Positions 1 to 11,647 of a DNA stretch of 64,000 bases are shown here, one piece after another. The stretch lies in contig OY743182.1 of assembly GCA_963555705.1 (NCBI GenBank), positions 50,162,592-50,226,591 of the forward strand, read 5' to 3'. This DNA is from Ligustrum vulgare. Taxonomy: Eukaryota > Streptophyta > Magnoliopsida > Lamiales > Oleaceae. Made by a program: the position numbers and the translations under genes. Below the pieces are notes generated by a model. That model did no database searches, had not been told where the DNA came from, and saw nothing but the letters and a program-made list of their open reading frames with translations. The stretch's first letter is position 1. Every line of letters begins with the position of its first letter.

Positions 1-169
1 TAAGTTTAAGCATGGTCTTACATTTGGTCGCCTTTCAAGCCTTTGATGAAGAAGTAATCAAGCATTGAAATGGCAAAAAACGTACATTTTAACTCAATTT
101 GGTAGAACTCGTACTGATAACGTGTTACAAACTAGAAAGAAAAAGAGAAGTAAAGATGCCAATAAACTT

Positions 170-349
170 CGGAAATTCTATGGAACCAGGTACTTGGTTC
201 CTTGATGAGATAGCTGTCTAGTCAGTTATCAATTAGACATAATTTGTGGGCTTCAATTTTGATTTTAAAAAATTTAATTGGGCTGACTAAACGCCATATT
301 ATCACTTGGTTCCATAAGGAACCAGGTACCTGGTTCCATAGAATTTTCG
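170..349. mobile_element. MITE, Mutator-like, 180 bp
   Basis: The ends form inverted repeats of about 32 bp: the left begins CGGAAATTCTATGGAACCAG and the reverse complement of the right begins CGAAAATTCTATGGAACCAG. Near-identical 10-bp direct repeats, CAATAAACTT (160-169) and CAATAAATTT (350-359), look like a target site duplication of a length typical of Mutator-like elements. The right arm contains a perfect 20-bp palindrome, GGAACCAGGTACCTGGTTCC (318-337). There is no coding capacity. The superfamily is inferred only from the duplication length. Confidence 0.7.
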
Positions 350-359
350 CAATAAATTT

Positions 360-1164
360 ATGTGTTTTATTATGAACCAGAATAAGAATATACGAAGTAA
401 TAATATCTAAAACTACAGGGGTACAACTGTCATTCACCAACACAAGATAATATTTACAACAATTTGTCTTTTAAAAATATCAATTATCTTAACTAGTTTA
501 GAAAACAGTAGTAATACTTCAAAAACATATCATTCGTCTTTTACAAAAATATACGAAGCACGTGTTTACTATTAGTTCAAATAAAATTAACTCGAAATAT
601 TTACTTTAATTTAAAAGTTAGGGAAATTTGGCTGAAAGGTCGGGTCACACAGCAACTTTGGCCAAAAGGCTTTTGAGTTTTGACCATAGTAAAGAAAATT
701 TAACAAATTCAATTAGTAAACTATATTCCATTTGCATCAATAAATGATTTACACTTCCATTTTCCCTTTTCATCGTCTTCAATCCCAAATTAGAAAATAC
801 TCTAAAGTTCCGAAATTTAAAAATCGACATATACTTTAATGACCTTTCACTCCACCACATTTTCATTCATTAATATTGTCAGACTTCTTCATTACTTTGT
901 TGCGATCGAATGGTAATTCTAGCAAGATAACATTCCCCTTATGTGAATCTTTGCTTGTATTGGTTTAGATTTTGCTATATTGAGTTTGTTAAAAATAAAT
1001 AAATAAAATTGAATGATTTGGTTGTTTGTTAAATGATTTTTGATAGAACTTGGCCTTTTCTTCTTCTCTATAGACTCGCAAATGTCAACTATTTTGGTCT
1101 CTTTATTTGAAATTTAATTTTGTATGAACTTGTATAACTTTATCTTAATTTTAATTGATACAAA
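360..1164. other. non-coding AT-rich stretch
   Basis: I see no gene, RNA or element boundary here. Open frames are short and show no recognisable domain. Confidence 0.5.
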
Positions 1165-2460
1165 ATACATGTTCTGTGTTCGTGTGAAAATCCCGCAAGT
1201 GCATGGGTTGCACAAGTAATAAAGTGGATGATGAGTCCGTGTGATAAATTATATTTTAGATTACTAAACTTGATCGAACGAGAAAATCTAAATCTAAATT
1301 AAAATTAAAAATAATAAAAAAATATGAAAGAAGCGATTTTGTTTTGTTTGAATAAAACTAAAATTACAAATATGAAAAATGAGGATTTTAAATATATGGA
1401 GGGAATGTATTGGAATTCGAATCAGGATAGTGTTATCTATTTCAGTTCTCTATGTTCTAATTTAGCTCATTTATGCATTCTTGGCAATCGATAAAATTAA
1501 TATATTTAACTTTCTTTTCCAAGACAAATTAAATCTACCGTAAACATGACTCAAATTTATTCCTAGTCCGAATGCGAATGTTCATGATGCATTAATCAAC
1601 AATTTATCAAATAGATTGCACACGTCATATTCTTATTCCTAACATATAGTGTTCGTGTGTTTATCTTGCCGCGTTCTAAACCTATTGCGACTTTTTCAAG
1701 ACCACAACAAGCAACTAATTACTTAATTGGTGATCAAGCAATTAAATAATACAATGGAAATGCAAAAATAAATCAAGAAACGCAAGAATTTACTAAATTA
1801 TAGAATCATGATTTCAAAAAAAAAAAAAAAACTAGGGTTCATCTCATCCAATACATAACGGAGCTTAGACTAACATATTAATGTAAAATATATACAAGAA
1901 AAATAAAAGCGAGGCATCACCCGAATCATTAAACTATGAAGAAAATCTGAAATCTTCAATTAACGTGTCAATTTCGGATCCAAGCAACAAAATCTCCTTT
2001 TTCCATGTATATTCCCTCTGTTTGATGCTCCAAAGTTGGCTGAATCCTTCTCCACGGTCAGCTGCTTTGAATTGGGTTGAATAATGTGTCAATTTCATTC
2101 AACCAACTCCTCTCTTCAATTATCCCCAGCCACTGACTTCTCTCTATTTCCGCCAATGCCCACAGTCGGCTCCTCCAATGAAAAATTCTATTAATTTCTG
2201 TAGGAGGCTCCAATATCGGCCACTGGAATGAATTAAGTATATATCAATGTATGTGCTTTCCAGCAACTCCTCAAAATCACAATCGGCTCTCCCTCTTAAT
2301 GAATATGGCTCTGTAGATTTTTGGGAGTTTCCAACCGTGCACACTCCAATCTCCCCTAACGAATATGGTTATGTCGATTAGTGGGGCTCCAATCCTCCTT
2401 TTATGAATAGAAATCATTTTTATATATATGTTCCACCAGAAGTCGGATGCTCACATAAAA
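1165..2460 (-). repeat. LTR-like remnant, reverse orientation
   Basis: The stretch around 1190-1240 (CCCGCAAGTGCATGGG and following) resembles the reverse complement of the 3' part of the solo LTR at 36987-38165, which reads CACTTGCGGGAGT near its end. Later blocks rich in 'catgatgcattaatcaac' also recall the reverse of that LTR. This suggests a decayed LTR of an Athila/Tat-type element. No ends or target duplication could be fixed. Confidence 0.35.
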
Positions 2461-2946
2461 TTAGGTCAGTGATTGGATTATATTTAAGACCATATGCATG
2501 TTACCTTAGTTTTGCAGACCAAATCGGTCCCTAAACTTTTTTATATGATGCAATTGAGTCTTTTGTATGATTTTAGTCCTTTTTTTTATCCGTTTAGTCT
2601 CAAGTTACGTCCAAATTTGAGTTTTTCCTAAAATAAACAAAATAAATATATAATTAGCAATATCATATCTTAAAACACTTGTAATTGTTTAAATTTAAAG
2701 CTAAGATAAGTACGAAAAACATACTTACCATTCTGCGTCATGCATGAATGATTATTAGAATTTTATTTCATGGAACTCGAATTTTCCATATTGAATTATC
2801 CTTTGAGGTTCCGTTAAATGGTCTAAATATGACTCATTAATATTGTTTGGGATTACTTTAGTTCCTCTTTCACAAAAAAAGTTGTTTATCGTACATGATT
2901 GCCATGTTTTTTTCTCCATTTTACACCGAGTAAACCTGGATGCTAA
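2461..2946. other. non-coding stretch
   Basis: AT-rich, with no supported gene or element. Confidence 0.4.
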
Positions 2947-3477
2947 GAGCATCTCTAGACATTGTCAAAGCTAAAAAATAGGTACTATTTGACAAATATT
3001 AATTGGACTTTTTATGAATGTCTAATAAATAAACATTAATGCAAAAAAAAATGACATCCAATGCATTATGTCTACATCTCAATAATGCTGATTATGTGAC
3101 ATTTACATATTTAAAATAAAATTATTTAATAAGTAAATATTCAAATAAAATTGCCATATGAACCTACGTGTGCAGTGTTGCTTGAATTATGGGCGAGCTT
3201 TCACTAGAGTTGCTTTGTGTGTGGCAATTAATTATTTGGGGGAGACAATATCAATTTTGCACGAAGTGAGGGAAATGGAGGTGTGGGGTGTATTGGATTG
3301 TCAAGTCAGCATGTCTAATATGTCTTCTAAAATTAGACATGGGTGTTGACAATGTCTAATTTTTTTCTGCCATGTTAGCATGACATGGGAGCATTGGAGA
3401 AAAAAAAATTAGACATTATCTAATCTAATGATGTGGCAAACTTTTTATAGTTAGACATCTTCTTATTGGAGATGCTC
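2947..3477. mobile_element. TIR element (MITE-like), 531 bp
   Basis: The left end begins GAGCATCTCTAGACATTGTC and the right end reads TTGGAGATGCTC, so the outer 10 bp are inverted repeats (GAGCATCTCY). The inner region repeats the motif ATTAGACAT several times in both orientations. No convincing target site duplication was found, so the boundaries are approximate. It has no coding capacity. Confidence 0.45.
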
Positions 3478-4633
3478 TCCAATGAAACATTTTTCAGGTT
3501 AAAAAAGTGTGCCAAATCACTAAGATAGACAATGTCTACTTACTTTTTCCTTCAATGCACCCATGTTAAGCTGAGTTGGAAAAAAAAATTAGACATTGTC
3601 CAACTCCGTGTCCAATTCTAGAAGGAAGGTTAGACATGCTGACTGTACATTTTTTCAAAAATTCAAGCTAAAGAAAGTGGATTTTGACACTGTTCTCCCG
3701 CATCACGTTCCGCTAATGACTTTTGCTTCCGATGAACCCCTTTTCTTTTCTGATCAGACCTCAGAGATGCTCCTCTGCAACCGCTCTTCCATCTCAAGCA
3801 CCTCCCACCGACCCCACCGAGTCGGGGAAAACCCATCAAACTACCACATATTCTCTCTGATTCAAGGTTTTCATCCTCACCCCTGTCCCCCAAAATGATT
3901 TTGTTAGGAAGTGAGTGTACATGAAAAAATAAAAAAATAATGTATTGATGTAAATGACACATAGGATCATTGATTGATTGTAAGCATTGTGAATTAGAGA
4001 TCCCTTTTTTGCTTCAATGTCTACTCGTTTTTCCACCCGTGCGATGCATAAGATTATATTTGTGATAGTGATTTCAATCAAAATTTTTGAAAATATGTTA
4101 ATTATACAATTACATCAAATAAAATCATAGTACAATAATATTTAATACAAAATATTATTGAATTCAAAAGTTAAAAAAGACAAAAATAATCAAAATAGAA
4201 AATCCTAATCTTTATAGGATTTTCCTTTTTCTTTTTCTTTTTAAAATTCTTTTTTCTCTTTTAAAAAAAAATATCTTTATTTATTATTTATTTGTTTGTT
4301 GGACTTTGTTCTTCTAAATAATTTATTTTTATTTTTTTTTACATTTAAAATACTTTGTTAAATAAAATAAAATGAACAATCATAAATCTATATTTGTTTC
4401 GAATTAGTAATTTGAAATTAAACAATATTGTTATTATATTTTTTGTGTATTTTAATTTTATCTACAAATGTGTAAATGTTGCTTTATTTGTATAATAATT
4501 TTAATTTTTTAGAAAATTATGTGATCTTTGAAATAATTATTAATTTTTTTTTATTTACAATGGTTCGACCCCGGTTCGGCCCGATTTGACATTTAGACCT
4601 TGACCTGTAATCGATTTCAGGTTTTCTAAATAC
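3478..4633. other. non-coding, motif repeats and a Helitron-like end
   Basis: From 3478 to about 3650 the ATTAGACATTGTC motif recurs, including TTAGACATGCTGAC, which is the inverse of a block near 3304. Around 4024-4050 the text 'ccacccgtgcgatgcat' resembles the hairpin end of the Helitron at 20596 but is degraded. No gene is supported; open frames across 3596-3962 on both strands have no recognisable domain. Confidence 0.4.
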
Positions 4634-5004
4634 AGAATATTATATAACTTAAATGATATAATTTAAAATGAATGAAATATATTGAGGAAAAGTAAAAAAT
4701 ATAAAATAAACTTTTACATTTGATTTTGGGACATTTTTACGGACAAAGTATTTATAGTTTGCTGTCACTTATTATCTTGTATTAAACTTCTCATTGAGAT
4801 CTTCAATTTCACATCTATATTACATATTTCATGACTTTAAATTAATACAATAATTATCAAAAGAATAATAATTATTACAAAAAGTAGTCTATAGATAGTA
4901 TTATATAACTTAAATGAAATAATTTAAAATGAATGAGATATTGAGGAAAGTAAAAAATATAAAGTAAAAAGTTTTACGTATTATCAAAAGAATAATAATT
5001 ATTT
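4634..5004 (+). repeat. pair of ~80-bp direct repeats
   Basis: A block starting TATTATATAACTTAAATG occurs at about 4636 and again at about 4900 with a few differences. Each is followed by 'taatttaaaatgaatga' and 'gtaaaaaatataaa'. A shorter unit, TATCAAAAGAATAATAATTA, occurs at about 4857 and 4983. The origin is unknown. Confidence 0.6.
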
Positions 5005-6247
5005 TTTAATGTATTGCTTACATATATTAATTAATATTTCTTCTTCTTTCATCATTTTTTTTAAATATATATTAATATTTTTGTCAAAATTAATGAAATA
5101 ATTAAATTTTATTTAATTTATGCACTGGTAACAAAAAGTTGATATCATCAAATAAATTATTCTTATAATATGTACATTGGAAAACATACTTATTAATTTA
5201 ACATATTAGGAAGTAAAATTTCAATGATTTTATTTTCATGATATATTAATCCATTTTTTTCATTTCTTACGTAACACATTAATATATAGTATATTTATTT
5301 CAACTCTTAAATAAATAAAAATCTTCACAAAAATAATATTTTTGTTTATAAACAAAAATATAGCCACTGTGACTTAATTTATTAAAATAGTTAATAATAA
5401 TAAATATATTTAAGACAAATATAATTATAATATTAAGAATAATAAATAATTTTAACTGTTAATAATTTAAACATAATTTTAATACTAATAGTTACAAGTA
5501 GTTTTTTTTTTCAAATACAGTACAACATGAGAGAATAAATTCTTCTGACCCTTGTTAATTGTCATGTCATATGACGCTATCAAAAATGAAAAAAGGAATT
5601 TCTAGTTAATTTGATTTTGAACATAATATATTTTAACATTCGATTAAAGTTATTTTTTAATGTATTACTTACATATATTTTAACTTCAATATATATATAT
5701 ATATATATTAATTAACATTTTTTTCTTTTTGCATCATTTGTTTAAATATGCCAATATTTTGTCAAACCCAAAGAAATGATTAAATTTTCTTCAATTTAGT
5801 CTTCATTTGGTAAATAATTTGTAAACAGTTTATAAGCCGCATAATTTTTCAAACCACTAGTTAATCACATACATATTCCTTCTCTACTTTTCAACCACAT
5901 ATTTTACCTCAAAATTCGCAATCAAAGGAAATTTTTAATTACAAAAAAAAAGTTAATTTGATTTCGAACATTAATATATTTTTTCTTTTTATTAAATTTA
6001 TTTTTTAACCACACGCATTTTTTCTATCCAATTTTCGACCACTACTTTTTATAAAAAAAGTCAATAATAAATCATTTTATAAATCAAACAATATTACCAA
6101 ACAAATGTCAAAATTGCATAAATAAATGTTTTCGAAAATGTTGATAATATAAATTACAAAGCCTACCAACCACATTTGCTACATTACGTGTTTTGAATCT
6201 TTGTAGTTAGTCAAAGAAACCATGAATTGATGATGTGAAACCAATTA
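5005..6247. other. AT-rich non-coding stretch with (AT)n
   Basis: There is an (AT)n microsatellite at 5689-5709 and otherwise AT-rich sequence without a recognisable gene. At 6248 the text TTA|GGGTCTGTTCGGTTAAGT looks like a PIF/Harbinger-type terminus with a TTA target, but no partner end was found. Confidence 0.4.
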
Positions 6248-6541
6248 GGGTCTGTTCGGTTAAGTGTTTAAATGCAGAATTTTAATTTCTGCCAAAAGTT
6301 TCAGCTAGTGTCCTAACACACCCTTCAAATCCCTCAATTCTCGCAGCTGGGTTGTTGGGCACTGTTCATGTACACTAAATACACCTACCCACACTATCTC
6401 TAACCTTCTTTTCCATAGAAATTATAGATAAAACTCAGGTCCCTTCCTCCCACACGACTTTAACCGCCTATGACACCCATTACTCGCTCTCATCTCCGAC
6501 GGTTGCAGGCAAACAAAAAGACCCGTCTCCGAGCCCCAAAA

Positions 6542-6982
6542 ATGGCATCATCGACGCCTTCCCAGGTAAACTCACAGCCCATTTTTTTCATGTTTGTGGA
6601 AGTTCGGATGCGCTATTAGGCCCCAAAATCTGAAACTTACTCCTCTCCAGAATGGTCATGATTCCCCGTACAACACCCGGTCCTCGCCTGAGAAGAAGGC
6701 TGCCGGTGGTAAGGAAAAGGCCAGGGTCAGCTTCAGCCGGGATGACCAGAAAAGATCTTTTTTCCTCCAACTTTGTGCCGAGGAACACATGAACGGCCAA
6801 CGGGCAGGATCCAGCCTGAAAAAAGAGGCATTCAAGAATGTTGCGCTAGCTATCTCTCGTACGTTTCATGAAGATTGCATTGTTGCGAAGTGCCAGAATT
6901 TTTGGGCTCAGATGAAGATTTATTGGTCGTGCACATTGACCCTACATTCAGCAACCGGACTTGGTGGGAGCAAGCTGCTCAG
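6542..6982 (+). pseudogene. Myb/SANT-like gene fragment, two exons
   Basis: An ATG at 6542 opens a 24-base exon (MASSTPSQ) ending at a GT donor (6566). A TCTCCAG acceptor then starts exon 2 at 6651 in frame, running to a donor at CTCAG|GTATAA (exon end 6982). The 118 codons seen are GC-richer than their surroundings. Exon 2 holds a charged linker followed by a helix-rich block (FSRDDQKRSFF ... FWAQMKIYW) with the spacing of Myb/SANT-like DNA-binding domains (Myb_DNA-bind_3 type), the fold found in plant Myb/SANT-like proteins and in PIF/Harbinger accessory proteins. No further exon is recognised before hAT1 begins 330 bp downstream, so the gene is truncated or its rest lies elsewhere. The PIF-like terminus at 6248 makes a transposon-encoded Myb protein possible. 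Family call is moderate; exon structure is inferred by eye. Confidence 0.5.
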
Positions 6983-7311
6983 GTATAACTGCAATTTTCC
7001 CGATTACTCTTCTATATTTGATTAGCCTTGAATTCCCTACTGCAATGTCTTAAATCTCTACACCATCATTTCCCAATTGAATCTGGAGCACATAGAATCC
7101 CTTAATATTCTGGTATAGAGTTAGTGTAGGAAAGATTAACATAGGCTAATGTCTGAATAATGAAGTTGCTGCTTCATTTATTACAGAAATAACAAAATGA
7201 AAATACTTGTTCTGATTCTTCCAACCTTGGAGGAAGAAGGATTGACATTCCTAATGTTTGAAATCACGTGTTCAGTGATTGTGTAATTAGTCTGGAACTT
7301 TCCTTTGGTGG

Positions 7312-10300
7312 TAGAGATGGAAAAAAAACCCGCTCCGACCCTAATGGGACAAAAAAATACTGACCCGTGGGTTGGCGGGGCAGGTTTAGGAGGTAAAATG
7401 CAAACCCGCAGCGGGTTCAGGTCGGGAAAGACCCGCCCCGTTAGTGACCCGACCCGCGAAAATAGTAATTTTTATTTTTTTTAGTTTCTTAAAAAAAATG
7501 ACTTAAAGGTAAAACCGTAAAAGTCTTAACTCTTAAACATTAAACCCTATCTATCTCCATTCTCCATTCACTGATTCATCAGATTCATTCCATCCAGCCG
7601 CAGCGCCGCACCCGCATTCCTTCAATCCTTCTTCAGACTTCAGTAGTTCAATTCACCAGAATCACCATTCACCAGACCACTTCTGCACTCCGTCTCATTT
7701 TCTCAACTCTCAGCCTCTCTTCTTCTTCTCGCACAGTTGCACTCCTCGGTTTACACTCGTGTCGAAGACGGCAAGACTCTTAAGTCCAACTCCTCCGGCC
7801 GACTCAAACTTAAGTTTAGTCTTCTGTCTTCAGTTCAAGACTCCACTCCTCCGTCTCTACTAAAGGTTAGTGTTGTTGTTGCTTCAAACTTCAAACCCTA
7901 GAATATAGATTGTGATTTATCATTTGTGGAAACTTAATTTCGGTTAATTTGTGTTGTTGATGACTAGATTCTAGCTTGACTTTCCACATTTTCACAATTA
8001 TTTGATTATGTGGTCTACTACTGCCGTTTATGTAATGTGTAGTGTATAATGTATTTGATTTTGGGGATTTTTTACTACTTCTTCGATTTTCAGTATGTGT
8101 TGTTTCTACCATAAAAGCCTGACATTTTGTAAAGTACTTGAATATTATAATGGGGCCAGAATTGTTGACTATCAATTTTTTTTATAGAAATGGTGGTGAT
8201 TAGCCCTCCCAAACAAGATCTTATTATTAGTATTAGTATTTGCAAGTCTTAGGTTCCTTTTACGATTTAGAGTTTAATATCCGTGGTCATCATAAATACT
8301 AAAATGTTTCAAAAAAAGAGAATAAAAAATGGTTCATTTGGTTTGGATTGATTATCACTAAATTGATTATTGATATTATTACAATCATGTTTTATATTTT
8401 ATAGATGTCTGATTCTATTCCTAAAAAGTCTACACCGCTTCCAAGTGTTGGAAGTGTCAGAGGATCACATCATAATAATAGCCCTAGCAATACTGATAAT
8501 ACACCTATTAGTAATGCTCCGCAAGAAATACCACCAGAATCAAATGAAGATCAAAGTCCGATAGACTTAACTGAAGAGGTACGTGACAATGGAAAGCGAA
8601 AATTAACTTCTTCAGTTTGGGATCACTTTAAAAAACAAAAGATTAATGATCAATGGAAAGCTATATGCAATTATTGCAAGAAACAATTAGGGGATGAATC
8701 AAAAAATGGTACAAACCATTTGCGTAATCATCTGAATAGATGTCTGTTCCGTGACCGTAGTAATGGGAGGCAAACATTGTTGAATTTAAAAAAAGGAAGG
8801 TGGTAGTAAGGTTACAATGGGTAGTTACTCTTTTGATCAAGAGAAGTCTAGGAATGATCTTGGAAAAATGATTGTGTTACATGAGTATCCTCTATTGACG
8901 GTTGAACACATAGGATTTAGGATGTTCGTTAGTGGGATTCAACCGTTGTTTAAGGTCCCTTCACGTAATACTGTTAAGAGTGACATCTTGAAAAGTTATG
9001 ATTGTGAGAGAGCAAAAATGATGATATTGTTGGAAAAGAATGATAGTCGAATATCTATCACTACTGATATGTGGACCTCATCTAATCAAAAGAAAGGATT
9101 CATGGCTGTCACTGCTCATTTTATAGATGATTCGTGGAAACTCCAGAGCCGGATTATGAGGTACCTTGATTTTACTTTTTAGAATTACTGATTTTACTTG
9201 CTTAAAAATGTAGATCATTCTTAATTTTTTTTGTAATGATTTTGTATTGAATCAAATTCAGGTTTATATATGTGCCATGCCCACACACCGCTGATGTGCT
9301 TTCTAAAACCTTGGTGTGTTGCTTGCTGGATTGGAATATTGATCGTAAGTTATCAACTTTAACCGTAGATAATTGTACAACAAATGATGCTATGATCAAT
9401 ATTGTTCTAAGTCAGCTTTCTAGTCGTGATCTATTATTGAGTGGTGATTTTTTTCACATGAGATGTTGTGCACATATATTGAATCTTATTGTAAAGGATG
9501 GTTTGGATGTAATATCATCTAGTATTGAAAAAGTTCGTGACAGTGTTGCGTATTGGACAGCTACACCAAAGAGATCTGAAAAGTTTGATCAGTTTGCACA
9601 TCAATTGAAAGTTGAGTGTGAGAAAAAATTAGTGCTTGACTGTAAAACTAGGTGGAACTCGACATACTTGATGCTCCATACTTCTTTACGATATAAAAAT
9701 GTTTTTCCTCGTTTAAAGCAAAGAGAGTCATAGTATAGGTCATTGCCTTGTGATAAAGATTGGGAGTTGGCGAAAGAAATTTTTGAGAGGTTGGAGGTCT
9801 TTTTTGAGGTCACTGAGTTGTTTTCGGGTACGAAGTATCCGACTGCTAATCTTTTTTTTCCAAATGTTTGTGAGATTAAATTGTCATTGTATGTTTGGCT
9901 GAAATCTCCTTACATGGAAATCAATTTGATGGCAACTAGCATGATAGAAAAGTTTAACAAATATTGGAGTGAAATTCATGGGATTTTGGCGTTAGCAACT
10001 ATATTAGATCCGAGGTACAAATGAAGTTAATCGAGTATTACTATCCTCTTATTTTTGAGAATGAAGCTTCACATGAAATTGAAAAAATTTGCCAAGTTTG
10101 TCGCAAGTTGGTGCAGCAGTATCAAGTAGAAAATGATTTGAGTGGTAGTCTTCCTCAAACTTCTAGTTCTGTTTTGAGTGAATCTGGTACAACTGTTGGG
10201 AAACGAATGGTTGGATTTTATCAATTTCTTTCTAGTACCGTTAGTTCTGGAGATGCGAAAACGGAGCTTGATATTTTCTTAGAAGAACCTGTATTACCTC

Positions 10301-11404
10301 CGTCAAATGATTTTGACATATTAGTATGGTGGAAATTAAATATAGCCAAATATCCTATTCTTGGTCGCATTGCAAGAGATATTTTGGCCATCCCAGTTTC
10401 TACAGTTGCATCTGAATCTGCCTTTAGCACTAGTGGCAGATTTGTAAGTCCACACAAAAATAGGCTTCATCCCAAGACTTTGGAAGCGCTGATGTGCGCT
10501 CAAGATTGGTTATGGTCTGAAATTCACGGTATGAAAAGTATAATTATTTATATTTTGTATTTTGTTGTTCATATTATTTATTTTATTGTTAATTTATTTA
10601 TTTTTTGGATAGAAAATTCAACAATGATGTCATATTCTGGATGTTGTACAAAATTGAGTGATGAGGATATTGATGATGAGGTAACTTTATTTTTCTTTAA
10701 ATGAATAGTCTGAATATAACGATAAATGTATAATGTAAAATTTGATATTTATTATAGGAACCTTCTTGGTCCCTCACATCTGAGACAATTGATGTTCAAG
10801 ACAGCTAAAGATTTGTGAAGAATAAAGATTGATTGTCTTTTCTTATTAGATCATTGTCGTTGTGTATTTGATGGAGATTTAGTTTTATGCTTTACATTAC
10901 ATTGTGCATTTATCATTTGTGCTTCTTCTTTTCAAATGATGTATTTGTCTATGTATGATCAGGAATTTGGACGTTGTTTGAGATGATGTGTAATTTATGT
11001 TTGTGCTTTATGCATGTTTAGGAAGTTGGACGGTGTGCTTGTCATCATGTCATCATTGTCATGTAGTATTTTAGAACATTTTTGTCTTGTGATTCAGGTA
11101 CTTGTTTTGATGGTAGAATAAAATTAATAATAGCATGAAATTTAATGTTCTTAATAAAAAATATAGAGGAACTATCAAGCAAATGTTTCCAATATTTCAC
11201 AATTACTTACACACATTGTTGGAAAAAAAAAATTCCAAGTCACAAACGGGGAGGGTGAGGGACCCGACCAGACCCGTGAAAAACCCGAACCCGCCCCGCC
11301 CTGAATGTGGCGGGGCGCTGGGCGGGTATGGGGCGACAAACTGTTTAACGGGTCGGGATGCGGAGCGGTCGACCCGCCCCGAACCCGACCCGTTGCCATC
11401 CCTA
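7312..11404 (+). mobile_element. hAT1: hAT transposon, 4.1 kb
   Basis: The left end begins TAGAGATGGAAAAAAAACCC and the reverse complement of the right end begins TAGGGATGGCAACGGGTCGG. Both are followed by GC-rich subterminal repeats of the type ACCCGC/GGGTCGGG (7330-7455 and 11250-11395). The interior carries a BED-finger hAT transposase gene in the same orientation. The flanking 8-mers (TTTGGTGG and TTGATTAG) do not match, so the target duplication has decayed or the ends are slightly off. The same TAGRGATGG-type terminus recurs at 35204-35853 and 58206. Confidence 0.85.
8405..10808 (+). pseudogene. hAT1 transposase, broken
   Basis: hAT transposases cut and paste DNA through an RNase-H-like core. 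From ATG 8405 there is a Ser/Asn-rich leader, a BED zinc finger at about residues 58-118 (ICNYCKK ... HLRNHLNRC), the RNase-H-like core (SITTDMWTS, VDNCTTND, CCAHILNLIV, RWNSTYLM) and the C-terminal hAT dimerisation region (ARDILAIPVSTVASESAFS ... LEALMCAQDW). Three introns fit: 9161-9261, 10529-10612 and 10681-10757; splicing each keeps the protein pattern. Lesions are a one-base frameshift in the A7 tract at about 8788-8794, an in-frame TAG at 9731-9733, and a one-base loss near 10019-10021. It is probably inactive, although all domains are present. Confidence 0.9.
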
Positions 11405-11647
11405 TTGATTAGGCCTAGTTTTTTTTTTTTTTTACTCCTTAGGCGAGACTTTTTTGGAGTATTTTAGGCAGGAAAAACATTTACACTACTCTTCTTTAAT
11501 AAGAAATCCAATTAATGTCCTCTAAATAACACATATTTTTTTAGCTTTAACGATGTTTCATTGGAAATGCTCTAAGGCACTATAAACACGAAGATTAGAA
11601 TTAGGTATATTTTAAAGCTTGCAAGAGTTCACATTGGTGATCGAGTT
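11405..11647. other. non-coding stretch
   Basis: It contains a poly-T run near 11420 and AT-rich sequence. No gene is seen. Confidence 0.4.

Noticed and set aside
1215..1250. Hammerhead-ribozyme-like word GATGATGAGTCCGTGTGATA
   Set aside because: The conserved CUGAUGA and GAAA cores are incomplete and stem II cannot pair; the surrounding text looks like an LTR remnant.
7304..11412. A target duplication for hAT1
   Set aside because: TTTGGTGG and TTGATTAG share too few positions, so I do not claim one.
11135..11467. 110-codon plus-strand frame near the right end of hAT1
   Set aside because: It translates the GC-rich subterminal repeats of the transposon; the same kind of frame appears on the other strand.
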